Of a stretch of DNA of 64,000 nucleotides, positions 46,002-54,553 are shown in pieces. Below the pieces are notes generated by a model. It was not told where the DNA came from, searched no databases, and worked only from the letters and a program-made list of their open reading frames with translations. Within the stretch, counting starts at the first letter, position 1; each line of letters opens with the position of its first letter. Made by a program: the position numbers and the translations under genes. The stretch is from Arcobacter caeni (GTDB lineage Bacteria > Campylobacterota > Campylobacteria > Campylobacterales > Arcobacteraceae). Location: contig NZ_MUXE01000004.1 of NCBI RefSeq assembly GCF_003063245.1, positions 147,193 through 211,192 on the forward strand, given 5' to 3'.

Positions 46002-47063
46002 TTATTTAAAATCTATCTTACCTTGACTTGCCAATAATGCCCCACAAAGTTGGTATAAAACCCTAGCTCCAACATTTGCATCCCAACCATCAACGCTGTC
46101 ACCAACTTCACATAAATCAAAACCTATGATATTTCTTCCACTTTTTACTACCATAAAAATAAGATGTTCTAATTCACCATATCTTAAACCACTTGGAACT
46201 GGAGTTCCTGTATTTGAGCAGTTTAGAGGTTCTAATCCATCAATATCGATTGATAAATAAACATTTTTTGGAAGTTGGTTGATATATGGTGCAAAAACAT
46301 CTTCTAAAGATTTTCCACTTGAGAGTTGTGCTTGCATATCTGTATCGTATAAACATGCACCTTTTACTCCATATTCTTTCATTCTATTAGCTTCTTCACT
46401 ACTATAATCTCTAATTCCAAATTGAACTAAGTTTGAGATTTTGTCACATTCATTCATGGCATTATAAAAAATTGAAGCATGAGAATAAGTAAAACCTTCA
46501 TAAGCTTTTCTTAGGTCGTGGTGAGCATCTACATGTAAAATCCCAAAAGCTTCAGTTTGTGTGTCGCTTAAAGCTTTAATAAGTCCAAGTGGAGATGAAT
46601 GGTCACCACCAACAATAGCTACAAACTTACCTTTATTTATTTGTTCTATTGATTTTTCATAAACAGATTTATTTAAAGTATTTGAAGCTTCGTTTACAAA
46701 TTTTAGAGCTTTTTTATTTGTTTTTTCTTTTTCAAGTGCAACAATGACTTTTAAAGCTTTTTTTCTAGCTTTGTGGCTTAACTTTAACAAACTTTTATCA
46801 GTTTCAAGCATAGCAATACCTGCTATATAAGGTTTGATATAATGAAAAGTTTCAACATCAAGTTGGTGGCTTGAAAGTCTCATAGCATCAGGTGCAAGTG
46901 CAGTTCCCTCACCATAAGAAACAGTAGCTTCCCATGGAACTGGAATTAAAACCAAACTAGCTTCGCTTGGGTCAAGTCTTCCACCAATAAATCCATCACC
47001 TTCAACTGGTGGTAATCCTAATTCTAATACTTTTATCTCTTCTTTTAAAGTTCTATAAGACAT
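46002..47063 (-). CDS. Arginase/agmatinase-family ureohydrolase
   Basis: The 353-residue protein has the binuclear manganese motifs of ureohydrolases: GGDHSSPLG, DAHHDLRKAYEG and SIDIDGLEP. In the last, Glu replaces the usual third Asp. I chose the ATG at 47063, downstream of an AGGAAAA ribosome site; a TTG at 47102 gives 13 extra non-conserved residues. Agmatinase, arginase or another guanidino hydrolase are all possible; the specificity cannot be told by eye. The disulfide reductase gene follows 54 bases later on the same strand. Confidence 0.85.
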   Translation of the reverse strand: MSYRTLKEEIKVLELGLPPVEGDGFIGGRLDPSEASLVLIPVPWEATVSYGEGTALAPDAMRLSSHQLDVETFHYIKPYIAGIAMLETDKSLLKLSHKARKKALKVIVALEKEKTNKKALKFVNEASNTLNKSVYEKSIEQINKGKFVAIVGGDHSSPLGLIKALSDTQTEAFGILHVDAHHDLRKAYEGFTYSHASIFYNAMNECDKISNLVQFGIRDYSSEEANRMKEYGVKGACLYDTDMQAQLSSGKSLEDVFAPYINQLPKNVYLSIDIDGLEPLNCSNTGTPVPSGLRYGELEHLIFMVVKSGRNIIGFDLCEVGDSVDGWDANVGARVLYQLCGALLASQGKIDFK

Positions 47064-47183
47064 CTGTTTTCCTAATATTGTTCTGATTATTTTGATTTTC
47101 AATTATAGGATAAATAAGGAAATAGTAAAGTTAATTTTAGGGTTTTTTTGATAGCAATCAATATTCTTTAAAATTAACTAAGT

Positions 47184-47189
47184 TATAAT
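47184..47189 (+). promoter_or_regulatory. -10 promoter element of the DUF1566 gene
   Basis: TATAAT in AAGTTATAATAAATC, 31 bases before the ATG at 47220. Confidence 0.5.
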
Positions 47190-47219
47190 AAATCTAAATT
47201 ATTATTATAAGGCTGATTT

Positions 47220-47654
47220 ATGAGAATATTAAAAATCTTTTTTTTTATAGGTTTAATTAGTTATTTGAATGCAGAAATAACAAAACAAACGGAGTCTATT
47301 TTAAAAGATACAACAACAAATTTGCTTTGGCAAGATACAAAAGATAGTAATAATGAAAAGAAAAATTTTGCAGATGCTCAAAAATATTGTGAAAATTTAG
47401 AACTTGATGGATATAAAAACTGGAAATTACCCGATTTTTTAGAACTTTTTTCTATTGTTGATACAAAGTTATATAATCCAACTCTTTCAAAAGAGTTTAA
47501 ATTTTTCGTGTCTGATAATTATTGGACAAGTAAAACATTTGGGCATGGAGTAAGTGGCGAGGCTTTTGTTGTGAATTTTTTATCGGGAGCTTTTAATAGA
47601 GAGTTGATGGAAGATAAATTTTATATAAGATGTGTTAAATCTTTAAAAAACTAG
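47220..47654 (+). CDS. Periplasmic DUF1566 (Lcl C-terminal domain) protein
   Basis: The 144-residue product has a signal peptide ending at LNAE and a domain with TTNLLWQDTKDS, DAQKYCENLELDGYKNWKLPDFLELFSIVD (seen in parts), DNYWTSKT and a final YIRCVKS. These are the marks of the DUF1566 / Lcl C-terminal domain found in surface and periplasmic proteins. The Cys in KYCENL and the Cys in IRCVK may form a disulfide. Function is unknown. The AlkC-like gene follows seven bases later. Confidence 0.8.
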   Translation: MRILKIFFFIGLISYLNAEITKQTESILKDTTTNLLWQDTKDSNNEKKNFADAQKYCENLELDGYKNWKLPDFLELFSIVDTKLYNPTLSKEFKFFVSDNYWTSKTFGHGVSGEAFVVNFLSGAFNRELMEDKFYIRCVKSLKN

Positions 47655-47661
47655 GTTTATT

Positions 47662-48747
47662 ATGGCTGAACAATTAAAATTTTTATATTCAAAAAGCTAT
47701 ATTGAAAAACTGGCTTTTGATATAAAAAAAAACTATGACAACTTTGACCCGAAGGCTTTTGTAAATTCAATTTTTGATACTTCATGGCGAAATTTAGAAC
47801 TAAAGCAAAGAATGCGACATATTGCAATAACTTTAAATAAATATTTGCCTCTTTCATACAAAAAACAACTTGAAATATTAAAAGAAGTGAAAAAAGATTT
47901 TACTGGTCTTGAAGCTATGATTTTTCAAGATTTTGTGGAAGTTTTTGGTCTTGATGATTTTGATGAATCTATGAAAGCTTTGGAAGTTTTTACACAAGAT
48001 GCAAGTAGTGAGTTTGCTATTCGGCAGTTTATTTTAAAGTATGAAGAACAAACTATGAATCAAATGAAAATTTGGGCTAAGTCTAAAAATGAACATTTAC
48101 GCAGACTTTCAAGTGAAGGTTGCAGACCTCGACTTCCTTGGGCTATTTCTCTTCCTTTGTTTAAACAAAATCCAACAAAAGCACTTGAAATAATTGAGCT
48201 TTTGAAAAATGATAAAAGTTTGTATGTAAGAAAATCTGTGGCAAATAATCTAAATGATATTTCAAAAGATAATCCACAATTAGTTATTAAGTTTGTAAAA
48301 GAAAATCTTGGAAGCACAAAAGAGTTGGACTGGATTTGTAAACACGCATCTCGAACACTTCTTAAAAAAGGTGATAAACAGATTTTAGAATTATTTAATT
48401 TTGATAAATCACATCATATAAATCTCATAGATTTTTGTTATGATAAAAGTGTAAAAATAGATGAGAATTTGTCTTTTTCATTTGAGATAAATTCAGATGA
48501 GAATATTGGAAATATTAGAGTTGAATATGTGATTTATTATCTAAAATCAAATAATATTCATAATAAAAAAGTTTTTATGATAAGTCAAAATGAGATAAAA
48601 TCATCTTCGAAAAAGTTTACAAAAAAACAAAGTTTTAAAAATATGACAACAAGAAAACACTATTTAGGAAAGCATTTTATTGCTATTTTGATAAATGGTG
48701 AAGAGATTTTAAAAGAGGAATTTTACTTAAATGACACCAGCAATTGA
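47662..48747 (+). CDS. AlkC-type DNA alkylation repair glycosylase
   Basis: The 361-residue protein has an N-terminal HEAT-like repeat solenoid (about 1-260) with phrases such as LSSEGCRPRLPWAISLPLFKQNP, NDKSLYVRKSVANNLNDISKDNP and DWICKHASRTLLKKGD, and a C-terminal Ig-like beta domain (about 265-358) with NMTTRKHYLGKHFIAILINGEE. That pairing is the AlkC arrangement; AlkD lacks the Ig-like domain. Known AlkC enzymes excise 3-methyladenine and 3-methylcytosine without base flipping. The ybaK gene overlaps its 3' end by 17 bases. Confidence 0.87.
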   Translation: MAEQLKFLYSKSYIEKLAFDIKKNYDNFDPKAFVNSIFDTSWRNLELKQRMRHIAITLNKYLPLSYKKQLEILKEVKKDFTGLEAMIFQDFVEVFGLDDFDESMKALEVFTQDASSEFAIRQFILKYEEQTMNQMKIWAKSKNEHLRRLSSEGCRPRLPWAISLPLFKQNPTKALEIIELLKNDKSLYVRKSVANNLNDISKDNPQLVIKFVKENLGSTKELDWICKHASRTLLKKGDKQILELFNFDKSHHINLIDFCYDKSVKIDENLSFSFEINSDENIGNIRVEYVIYYLKSNNIHNKKVFMISQNEIKSSSKKFTKKQSFKNMTTRKHYLGKHFIAILINGEEILKEEFYLNDTSN

Positions 48748-49198
48748 AATGCTAAAAAAAAACAAATGTGATTTTAAAATACACAAATATGACCACGACC
48801 CAGCTTGTACAAATTTTGGTGATGAAGCTGTGGTTAAACTAGGACTTGATTCTTCGCAAGTTTATAAAACACTTCTTGTGGAACTGACTCCAAAACAGTT
48901 AGTTGTATGTGTACTTCCAGTGGAAAATCAGTTAAGTTTAAAAGATGTGGCATCTGCTTTTGATGTTAAAAAAGCAGTAATGGCAAATAAAGATGAAGCA
49001 CAAAAAGTTACTGGATATTTACTTGGTGGGATTTCACCTTTGGGGCAAAAAAAACTTTTAAAAACAGTTTTAGATGAAAGTGTAAATAAATTTGAAACGA
49101 TTTTTATAAGTGGTGGAAAAAGAGGGCTTGATATTGAAGTTAAGCCAAAAGATTTAGAAAAATTATTAAAAGCAAAAATTCATAAAATCATAGGTTAA
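48731..49198 (+). CDS. ybaK: Cys-tRNA(Pro)/Cys-tRNA(Cys) deacylase YbaK/EbsC family
   Basis: YbaK hydrolyses mischarged Cys-tRNA(Pro). The 155-residue product starts MTPAIEMLKKNKCDFKIHKYDHD and shows GLDSSQVYKTLLVE, LGGISPLGQKKLL and SGGKRGLDIEVKPKDL, which are standard for the family. The ATG at 48731 lies inside the end of the AlkC-like gene, so translation is probably coupled. Confidence 0.9.
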   Translation: MTPAIEMLKKNKCDFKIHKYDHDPACTNFGDEAVVKLGLDSSQVYKTLLVELTPKQLVVCVLPVENQLSLKDVASAFDVKKAVMANKDEAQKVTGYLLGGISPLGQKKLLKTVLDESVNKFETIFISGGKRGLDIEVKPKDLEKLLKAKIHKIIG

Positions 49199-49221
49199 CA
49201 AAGGCACAATATTTTTTTTGA

Positions 49222-49227
49222 TATAAT
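49222..49227 (+). promoter_or_regulatory. Extended -10 promoter (TTTTGATATAAT)
   Basis: A near-ideal phylum-type promoter: eight T residues, TGA and TATAAT, with a start expected near 49234 and the ribosome site AAGGAG before the ATG at 49252. Confidence 0.75.
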
Positions 49228-49251
49228 CATTAATAAAAAAAAGGAGTTATT

Positions 49252-49461
49252 ATGAGTAAATTAAATAACGGTGAACCTAGTTTAAATAAAATTGATGATT
49301 ATAATGGAAATGAATCAAAACAAAAAAGAAATATTGTAAGACTTGTTGTGATTTTATGTTTAGTTGTTGGTGGAATTTTCGCTTATTTAAAAACTACTTC
49401 TGCTCCAAGTGATTATGTTGGAACAAAAGAACAATCGGGAATAAATACAACTAAAAATTAA
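49252..49461 (+). CDS. Small single-pass membrane protein of unknown function
   Basis: The 69-residue product has a polar N-terminus of about 27 residues with a KQKRN positive cluster, one membrane helix (IVRLVVILCLVVGGIFAYL) and a short polar C-terminal tail predicted outside. I do not recognise it. A near-ideal promoter and a strong ribosome site suggest it is well expressed. The outer-membrane barrel gene follows 20 bases later. Confidence 0.7.
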   Translation: MSKLNNGEPSLNKIDDYNGNESKQKRNIVRLVVILCLVVGGIFAYLKTTSAPSDYVGTKEQSGINTTKN

Positions 49462-49481
49462 ATTTAAAAAGGAAAAATATA

Positions 49482-49964
49482 ATGAAAAAAAGACTTTTGG
49501 CAATTACGCTAATTGCTAGTTTAACATCACTATTAAATGCAGAAGGATTTGATACAAAAGTATCAGTTGGTGCAAGTTCTGCAAAAATCAAAAATGATAG
49601 ATATACACAATATGGAATTGGATATACATCAAATACAAGATTGGATAATGGTATTATTTTAGGTTTTGGAAATAGTTTATCTTATGGAAATGTTAGAAAT
49701 GGCGTAGAGGCTATTAGTGTTGATATGGATTTAAGAGCTGGTTATGAAATAATACAAAACTTAACAGGTTTTGCAATAGGAACAGGTGTTGCTCAAACTG
49801 TTGATAATAGTACTGCAACAGGTCTTGGTTATGGTGGTTCATTAGAATACAAACTTACTCGTAATGTTGCTGTTGAGGGAAGTTATAGAACGATTACAAT
49901 GAATGACTCGCCAAAAGATTATGATTACGATGTATCAAACATTGCTGTAAAATTCAACTTTTAA
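49482..49964 (+). CDS. Small outer-membrane beta-barrel protein
   Basis: The 160-residue product has a signal peptide ending at LLNAE and alternating strands with aromatic residues, ending in the NIAVKFNF C-terminal strand with terminal Phe, the usual signal for barrel insertion. It resembles OmpA/OmpW-like small barrels in layout. Function is unknown. The last codons and stop lie in a 32-bp perfect palindrome that reaches the start of the next gene. Confidence 0.8.
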   Translation: MKKRLLAITLIASLTSLLNAEGFDTKVSVGASSAKIKNDRYTQYGIGYTSNTRLDNGIILGFGNSLSYGNVRNGVEAISVDMDLRAGYEIIQNLTGFAIGTGVAQTVDNSTATGLGYGGSLEYKLTRNVAVEGSYRTITMNDSPKDYDYDVSNIAVKFNF

Positions 49965-49978
49965 AAGTTGAATTTTAC
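49947..49978 (+). terminator. 32-bp perfect palindrome at the end of the barrel gene
   Basis: GTAAAATTCAACTTTT at 49947-49962 is followed directly by its exact complement to 49978, with no spacer. It contains the last codons and stop of the barrel gene and ends two bases before the SagB-like start codon at 49981, so it could both end the upstream mRNA and block the downstream start. Confidence 0.65.
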
Positions 49979-49980
49979 TT

Positions 49981-51282
49981 ATGTTAATCCCTCTAAATAG
50001 TTACCATCAAAATACAAAACATTCTTACAATTCAATACGAACAAATCCAAATAGAGTAAATTGGAATAATCCACCAAATAAGTTTAAATTTTATTCAAAA
50101 GATTATAAAAGAGTTTCTTTAAACTCACAAAATGAAAACTATAATTTTTTGTATTTAATTAGTGGAATTAGTGCGAAAAAAACTTATCCAGATACAGAAT
50201 ATTATCTAAGAATAAATCCAAGTGCTGGAGCTTTATATCCAAATGAAGTTTATTTCCAAGTACGAAATGTTAATGGTTTTGAAGATGGAATTTATCATTT
50301 AGAAGTTGCTTCTTCAAGTGCTGTATTATTGAAAAAATTAGAAAAAAATCAAGGAATTGAAGAAATATTAGGACTAACTTATAGTGTAGATGGTTTTATG
50401 TTTTTTATTTCATCTTTATATTTTCGTTCATCTTGGAAATATAAAAACCGAGCGTTTAGGTATTGTTTATTGGATGCTGGGCATTTGATGGGTTGTATTG
50501 AAGCTAGTTCTTATTTATTTGATAAAAAATTTGAGATTTTATATGATTTTCCTAAAGAAAAATTAAATGATTTTTTTCATTTTGATGAGAAAGAGTTTTT
50601 TACTTCTATTGTGATTATTGGTGATAAAAAAGAGTCTAAAAAAAAGAGTTTTCTTTTATATATTCCAAGCCTTGATGGTGCAAGTTATATTGAAGAAAAT
50701 ATAAGTTTTTTTGAAAAAAATGAAATGGTTGAAATTGCTTATAAAGATAGTTTAAAAATAATAGATAAAAAATATCAAATAAATGAAGCATTGTTTAATT
50801 TCCAAAAAGAGAAATTTCAAGATACTATTTTTAAAAGAAGATCAATTAGAGAGTTTACAAAACAAAGTATCTCAAAAATCAAATTTGAATCAATAATGAA
50901 TGTTGTAAATCAAGCTATTAAAAGTGATTGTGATGAGTCAGTTGATATTTTTTATACGATAAATAGAGTTGAGGGATTAACTTTAGGACTTTACAAAAAT
51001 GGAGAACTTTTAAGAGTTGGAGATTTTTCTTCAACTGCTGGATATTTATGTTTAGAGCAGGATTTAGGGAAATCTAGCGCAGTTACATTTTTTCTAACTA
51101 CAAAAAGTAAAAACTATCAAGAAGCTTATCAAAAAGCAGGAATTATAGGACATAGATTATATTTGGCTTCAAACTATTTAGATATTGGATGTAGTGGAAT
51201 AGGGGCTTATTATGATGATGAGGTTTGTGAGTTTATTGAAGAGTCAACTATGGTTTTATATGCTTTAGCAATAGGAAATTAA
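49981..51282 (+). CDS. SagB-type nitroreductase-family oxidoreductase (tandem domain)
   Basis: The 433-residue protein has the SagB/ThcOx opening LNSYHQNTKHSYNSI and two nitroreductase-like halves: YYLRINPSAGALYPNEVYFQV with RYCLLDAGHLMGCIEASS in the first, and RRSIREFTKQSIS with KAGIIGHRLYLASNYLDIGCSGIGAYYDDEV in the second. Characterised SagB proteins are FMN-dependent azoline dehydrogenases in peptide toxin synthesis, but no cyclodehydratase or precursor gene is nearby, so its role here is unknown. There is no visible ribosome site; a palindrome ends two bases before the ATG. Confidence 0.85.
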   Translation: MLIPLNSYHQNTKHSYNSIRTNPNRVNWNNPPNKFKFYSKDYKRVSLNSQNENYNFLYLISGISAKKTYPDTEYYLRINPSAGALYPNEVYFQVRNVNGFEDGIYHLEVASSSAVLLKKLEKNQGIEEILGLTYSVDGFMFFISSLYFRSSWKYKNRAFRYCLLDAGHLMGCIEASSYLFDKKFEILYDFPKEKLNDFFHFDEKEFFTSIVIIGDKKESKKKSFLLYIPSLDGASYIEENISFFEKNEMVEIAYKDSLKIIDKKYQINEALFNFQKEKFQDTIFKRRSIREFTKQSISKIKFESIMNVVNQAIKSDCDESVDIFYTINRVEGLTLGLYKNGELLRVGDFSSTAGYLCLEQDLGKSSAVTFFLTTKSKNYQEAYQKAGIIGHRLYLASNYLDIGCSGIGAYYDDEVCEFIEESTMVLYALAIGN

Positions 51283-51283
51283 G

Positions 51284-51311
51284 GTTTATCTCTTATTTAA
51301 AAGAGATAAAC
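51284..51311. terminator. Hairpin between convergent SagB-like and GGDEF-EAL genes
   Basis: GTTTATCTCTT pairs exactly with AAGAGATAAAC. It starts two bases after the SagB stop and includes the last codons and stop of the - strand gene. TTTTC follows on the + side. Confidence 0.75.
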
Positions 51312-53848
51312 TTTTCACTTGGTTTTCCTATATGAAAACCTTGATAATAGTCGATTTCAAGTTCATTTAGAACATCAACTATCTCTTCATTTTCTACAAA
51401 TTCTGCAATTGTTTGAATTTTTAACTCTTTTGCTAAAGTCACAATACTATTTACAAAAGCTTTATCTTTTATATCTTTATTTATATTTATAATAAAATCA
51501 CCATCAATTTTTACATAATCAATAGGAAATTTTTTAATATAATGAAATGATGAAAAGCCTGAACCAAAATCATCTATAGCAAATTTATAACCATCTGATT
51601 TTAGATTATGAACGAATTTTTCTAATAAAGAGAAGTTTTTTACTGTTTCTCTTTCTGTAATTTCAAATACTATTTTTTCTTTATTTATCTCATATTTTAA
51701 AACGAAATTATTTATTTTATTTATAAAATCGCCCACAATTAAAGATTTTGGAGATAAGTTGATAAATAAAATCCCATCATATTGTGTTCTTTGAATCTCT
51801 TTAAAGGCTTTTTCAATAACCATTAAATCCATACTATTTATAAGCCCTCTAGCTTCTGCAATTTCGATAAATTCATAAGCTGAAACTATTTTTCCATCTT
51901 GGTGAATTCTCATTAGAAGCTCATGGATTACTAAATTATTAGATGATGATGCTGGTTTTATTGGTTGAAAATATGGATAAATTTCATCATTTTCTATTGC
52001 TCTAATTAAAAGAGAAGATTTCTCTTGATTAGTTTTCAAAATATTAGAAATATCTCTTTCATTTGGAATTTTGATAGAGTTTTTACCTTCTTCTTTTGCC
52101 TGATACATCATATGATCAGCAATTACAAACATATCTTTTTGAGATAAAGTATGAATTGGATAAACGCAAATTCCAATAGAGATAGTTATTCCAACTCTTG
52201 ATCCATCAGGTGCGATTAATTTTTCATTTTCTATTTTTTTTGAAATTCTGTTTGCAACTGTTAACGCTCCATTTTCATCACATTCAGGAAGAATAATAGT
52301 AAATTCATCTCCACCATATCTTGCAACTATGTCTTCATCTCGTTTTTCTTCTTCAAGAATATTTGCAACAGTTTGTAAAAATTTATCTCCAAAAGCATGA
52401 CCAAAATTATCATTTATTGGTTTAAAATTATCGCAATCTATAACCATTAAAGCAAAAGGATATTCATGTCTTGCAGCTCTTTTTATTTCATAACTCATCA
52501 TGTCATTAAAAACTCTTTGATTAAATAAATCAGTCAATGGATCTCTAGCTGCATAATATTCTAAATCTTGAGTATATTTATGAATGGCTTTTACAGAACC
52601 AACAAGATTTGCCATAGTTGTTAAAATTGAATCAATTACAATATATCTAACTGGATCATTTGAGAATATTGATTGCAAACCAATTCCAACTATTCCTCCA
52701 ATTTTAGGACTATCTAAAAACAGAGATTTTGAACGATATTCTACTTCTTCTTCAACTAATTCATTTAAACATCTATTTCTATCTGCAATCACATGTTTTA
52801 TAGTAAAATCAGTCATTGCTTTGAAATAATCAGAATCTTTTATAGTTTTATTTATATATTTTTCAAAAACCATTTTTTGATGTTCTTGAGGCATTCCTAA
52901 CCAAAAAATATCAACTTCAAATTGGTCTTCGCCAACTCTAAAAATAGTCATTAAAGTGTATGTTTCCATGATTTTATTTATTTCTATTAATAAATCACAA
53001 ATATATTCTCTCCAATCTTTTACAACATCAGAAGTGATAATAAACTTATCTAAAAGTCTTATTTCAAACTCTAATAACTCTTTATCAACGGCAACACCTT
53101 TTAGCTTGTCAGCCATTAAATCGACATTATGCACAATTTGATTAAATTCTTCAAAATATAAATCAATATTTTTTGAATCAAAAGCTTTGAAATCTTGAAC
53201 TGAATTTATATTTTGAACTTTGTCATTAAACAAAGTTAAATTTTCTATAATAGGTTTTGTTGTGTATCTTGATGAAAAAAATGCAAGAAGATAAAATATT
53301 GGAATAATAATTAGGAAAAAAACAATATATTGATATTTAGATTCCAAAAATATAGAATTAAGATTTTGTTTTACTTCAACTGCTCCTAAAACATCTCCAA
53401 CTTCAGCATTTAAATGACAAGATTTACAGTCAGCGGTTGCTTTTAATGGTAATATATTTCTTACAATATTATCTTCAAAACCATTGAGTTTTTCTACTTT
53501 TCCATTTAAAATATCAACTAATGTTGTATCTTTTTCTTTTTCTTGAATTTCTCCAAAAAGCTGTTTTACTTTGTCTGATCTATAAATATTGATTTGATAG
53601 TTACTTCCTTTAAAATTATCTTCCAAAGATTTGGCAAAAATAATAACATCTTCTCTACTCCATCCTTTTCTCATAACTTGATACATTGAAGAAAATACTT
53701 GCTTTGATATTCCGTCAGAGTGTTTTAAAGCTTCTTTTTTTGTAAAAGTTGTATGTAAATATGTAGTAAAAATAAAACATATTAAGAAAATTAGGGAAAC
53801 TAAGATTATTTGTCTAGAAAAGATATAGTTTTTGAAAGTTTTATTCAT
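51293..53848 (-). CDS. GGDEF-EAL c-di-GMP protein with periplasmic c-type haem motif
   Basis: An 851-residue inner-membrane protein. Two membrane helices (about 12-32 and 172-192) enclose a periplasmic sensor with CKSCH at residues 141-145, a c-type haem attachment site. A HAMP-like and GAF-like cytoplasmic region (about 200-480) follows. The diguanylate cyclase motif GGDEF (512-516) is intact. The phosphodiesterase domain has ELLMR with Glu643, ITERE, DDFGSG and AEFVE, so the catalytic residues are present. It could make or break c-di-GMP in response to a haem-bound gas or redox state. Confidence 0.9.
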   Translation of the reverse strand: MNKTFKNYIFSRQIILVSLIFLICFIFTTYLHTTFTKKEALKHSDGISKQVFSSMYQVMRKGWSREDVIIFAKSLEDNFKGSNYQINIYRSDKVKQLFGEIQEKEKDTTLVDILNGKVEKLNGFEDNIVRNILPLKATADCKSCHLNAEVGDVLGAVEVKQNLNSIFLESKYQYIVFFLIIIPIFYLLAFFSSRYTTKPIIENLTLFNDKVQNINSVQDFKAFDSKNIDLYFEEFNQIVHNVDLMADKLKGVAVDKELLEFEIRLLDKFIITSDVVKDWREYICDLLIEINKIMETYTLMTIFRVGEDQFEVDIFWLGMPQEHQKMVFEKYINKTIKDSDYFKAMTDFTIKHVIADRNRCLNELVEEEVEYRSKSLFLDSPKIGGIVGIGLQSIFSNDPVRYIVIDSILTTMANLVGSVKAIHKYTQDLEYYAARDPLTDLFNQRVFNDMMSYEIKRAARHEYPFALMVIDCDNFKPINDNFGHAFGDKFLQTVANILEEEKRDEDIVARYGGDEFTIILPECDENGALTVANRISKKIENEKLIAPDGSRVGITISIGICVYPIHTLSQKDMFVIADHMMYQAKEEGKNSIKIPNERDISNILKTNQEKSSLLIRAIENDEIYPYFQPIKPASSSNNLVIHELLMRIHQDGKIVSAYEFIEIAEARGLINSMDLMVIEKAFKEIQRTQYDGILFINLSPKSLIVGDFINKINNFVLKYEINKEKIVFEITERETVKNFSLLEKFVHNLKSDGYKFAIDDFGSGFSSFHYIKKFPIDYVKIDGDFIININKDIKDKAFVNSIVTLAKELKIQTIAEFVENEEIVDVLNELEIDYYQGFHIGKPSEKFISFK

Positions 53849-53955
53849 AAAAAATCCTATTAAAGTGAGTCCTAAAATAGTAGCAAAAAAAAGTTAAATT
53901 AATATTATTTTTTTGGAAAGAGTTGATAGATAAAGAAGAAATATAATTATTAATA

Positions 53956-53978
53956 AAAAATGGGAATTTCCCATTTTT
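53956..53978 (-). terminator. Terminator after the globin gene
   Basis: AAAAATGGGAA and TTCCCATTTTT around one base. On the - strand it follows the globin stop codon by one base. Confidence 0.85.
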
Positions 53979-53979
53979 A

Positions 53980-54414
53980 TTAATTCTCTTGAGTATTGAT
54001 CATCCAAATTGAAAAAATATCTAAATAGTTCCAAAAAGATTGTTTTAAATCATCTGGCATATCAAGTTTTTCTAAAACTATAATATAAGATTCAAGCCAA
54101 ATTTTTCTAGCTTCAGGAGTGATTTTAAAATCTGCATGTCGTCCTACCATCATAGGTGCACCTCTATTTTTATTAAAATAATCAGGTCCTCCACAAATTT
54201 GAATAAAAAAATCAGCAGAGTGTTGTTTTGCCATTTCAAATCCTTCTTGTGATGGAGGAAATAATCCTTTGATGTTACTAACTCTTAGTAAATCATAATG
54301 GTCTGAAATTAGTTTTCTCATACCCTCTTCACCTAAAAATTGTAAAACTTTTGGATCTGGCTTTACAACAGGTGGTCTTGTTCCTACTAATCCTTGAGAT
54401 ATATTAAATTGCAT
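53980..54414 (-). CDS. Truncated haemoglobin
   Basis: The 144-residue product matches the truncated globin fold. The proximal haem His is His93 in VGRHADFKI, the following RKIWLESY holds the conserved Trp106 (G8), and HSADFFIQICGGPDYF is the E-helix region. The pattern is nearest to group II. The N-terminus is about 15 residues longer than the minimal fold. Truncated globins in this phylum handle oxygen or nitric oxide. It lies just upstream of the GGDEF-EAL haem gene on the same strand, with a terminator in between. Confidence 0.85.
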   Translation of the reverse strand: MQFNISQGLVGTRPPVVKPDPKVLQFLGEEGMRKLISDHYDLLRVSNIKGLFPPSQEGFEMAKQHSADFFIQICGGPDYFNKNRGAPMMVGRHADFKITPEARKIWLESYIIVLEKLDMPDDLKQSFWNYLDIFSIWMINTQEN

Positions 54415-54521
54415 TTTATTAAACCTTTAAAAGAAATATTATTTATTTGCATAATTGCAATGACATAATACAATATAATTAATTTTAAAGAGTTTTTAGA
54501 ATTAAAAAAAGTTTACTATGT

Positions 54522-54527
54522 TAAAAT
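54522..54527 (+). promoter_or_regulatory. Extended -10 promoter of the letAB-like cluster
   Basis: TATGTTAAAAT gives TGn-TAAAAT 26 bases before the ATG at 54554, with the ribosome site TTAGGA in between. Confidence 0.55.
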
Positions 54528-54553
54528 GCCAAAAGAAAAAAAGTTAGGATTTT

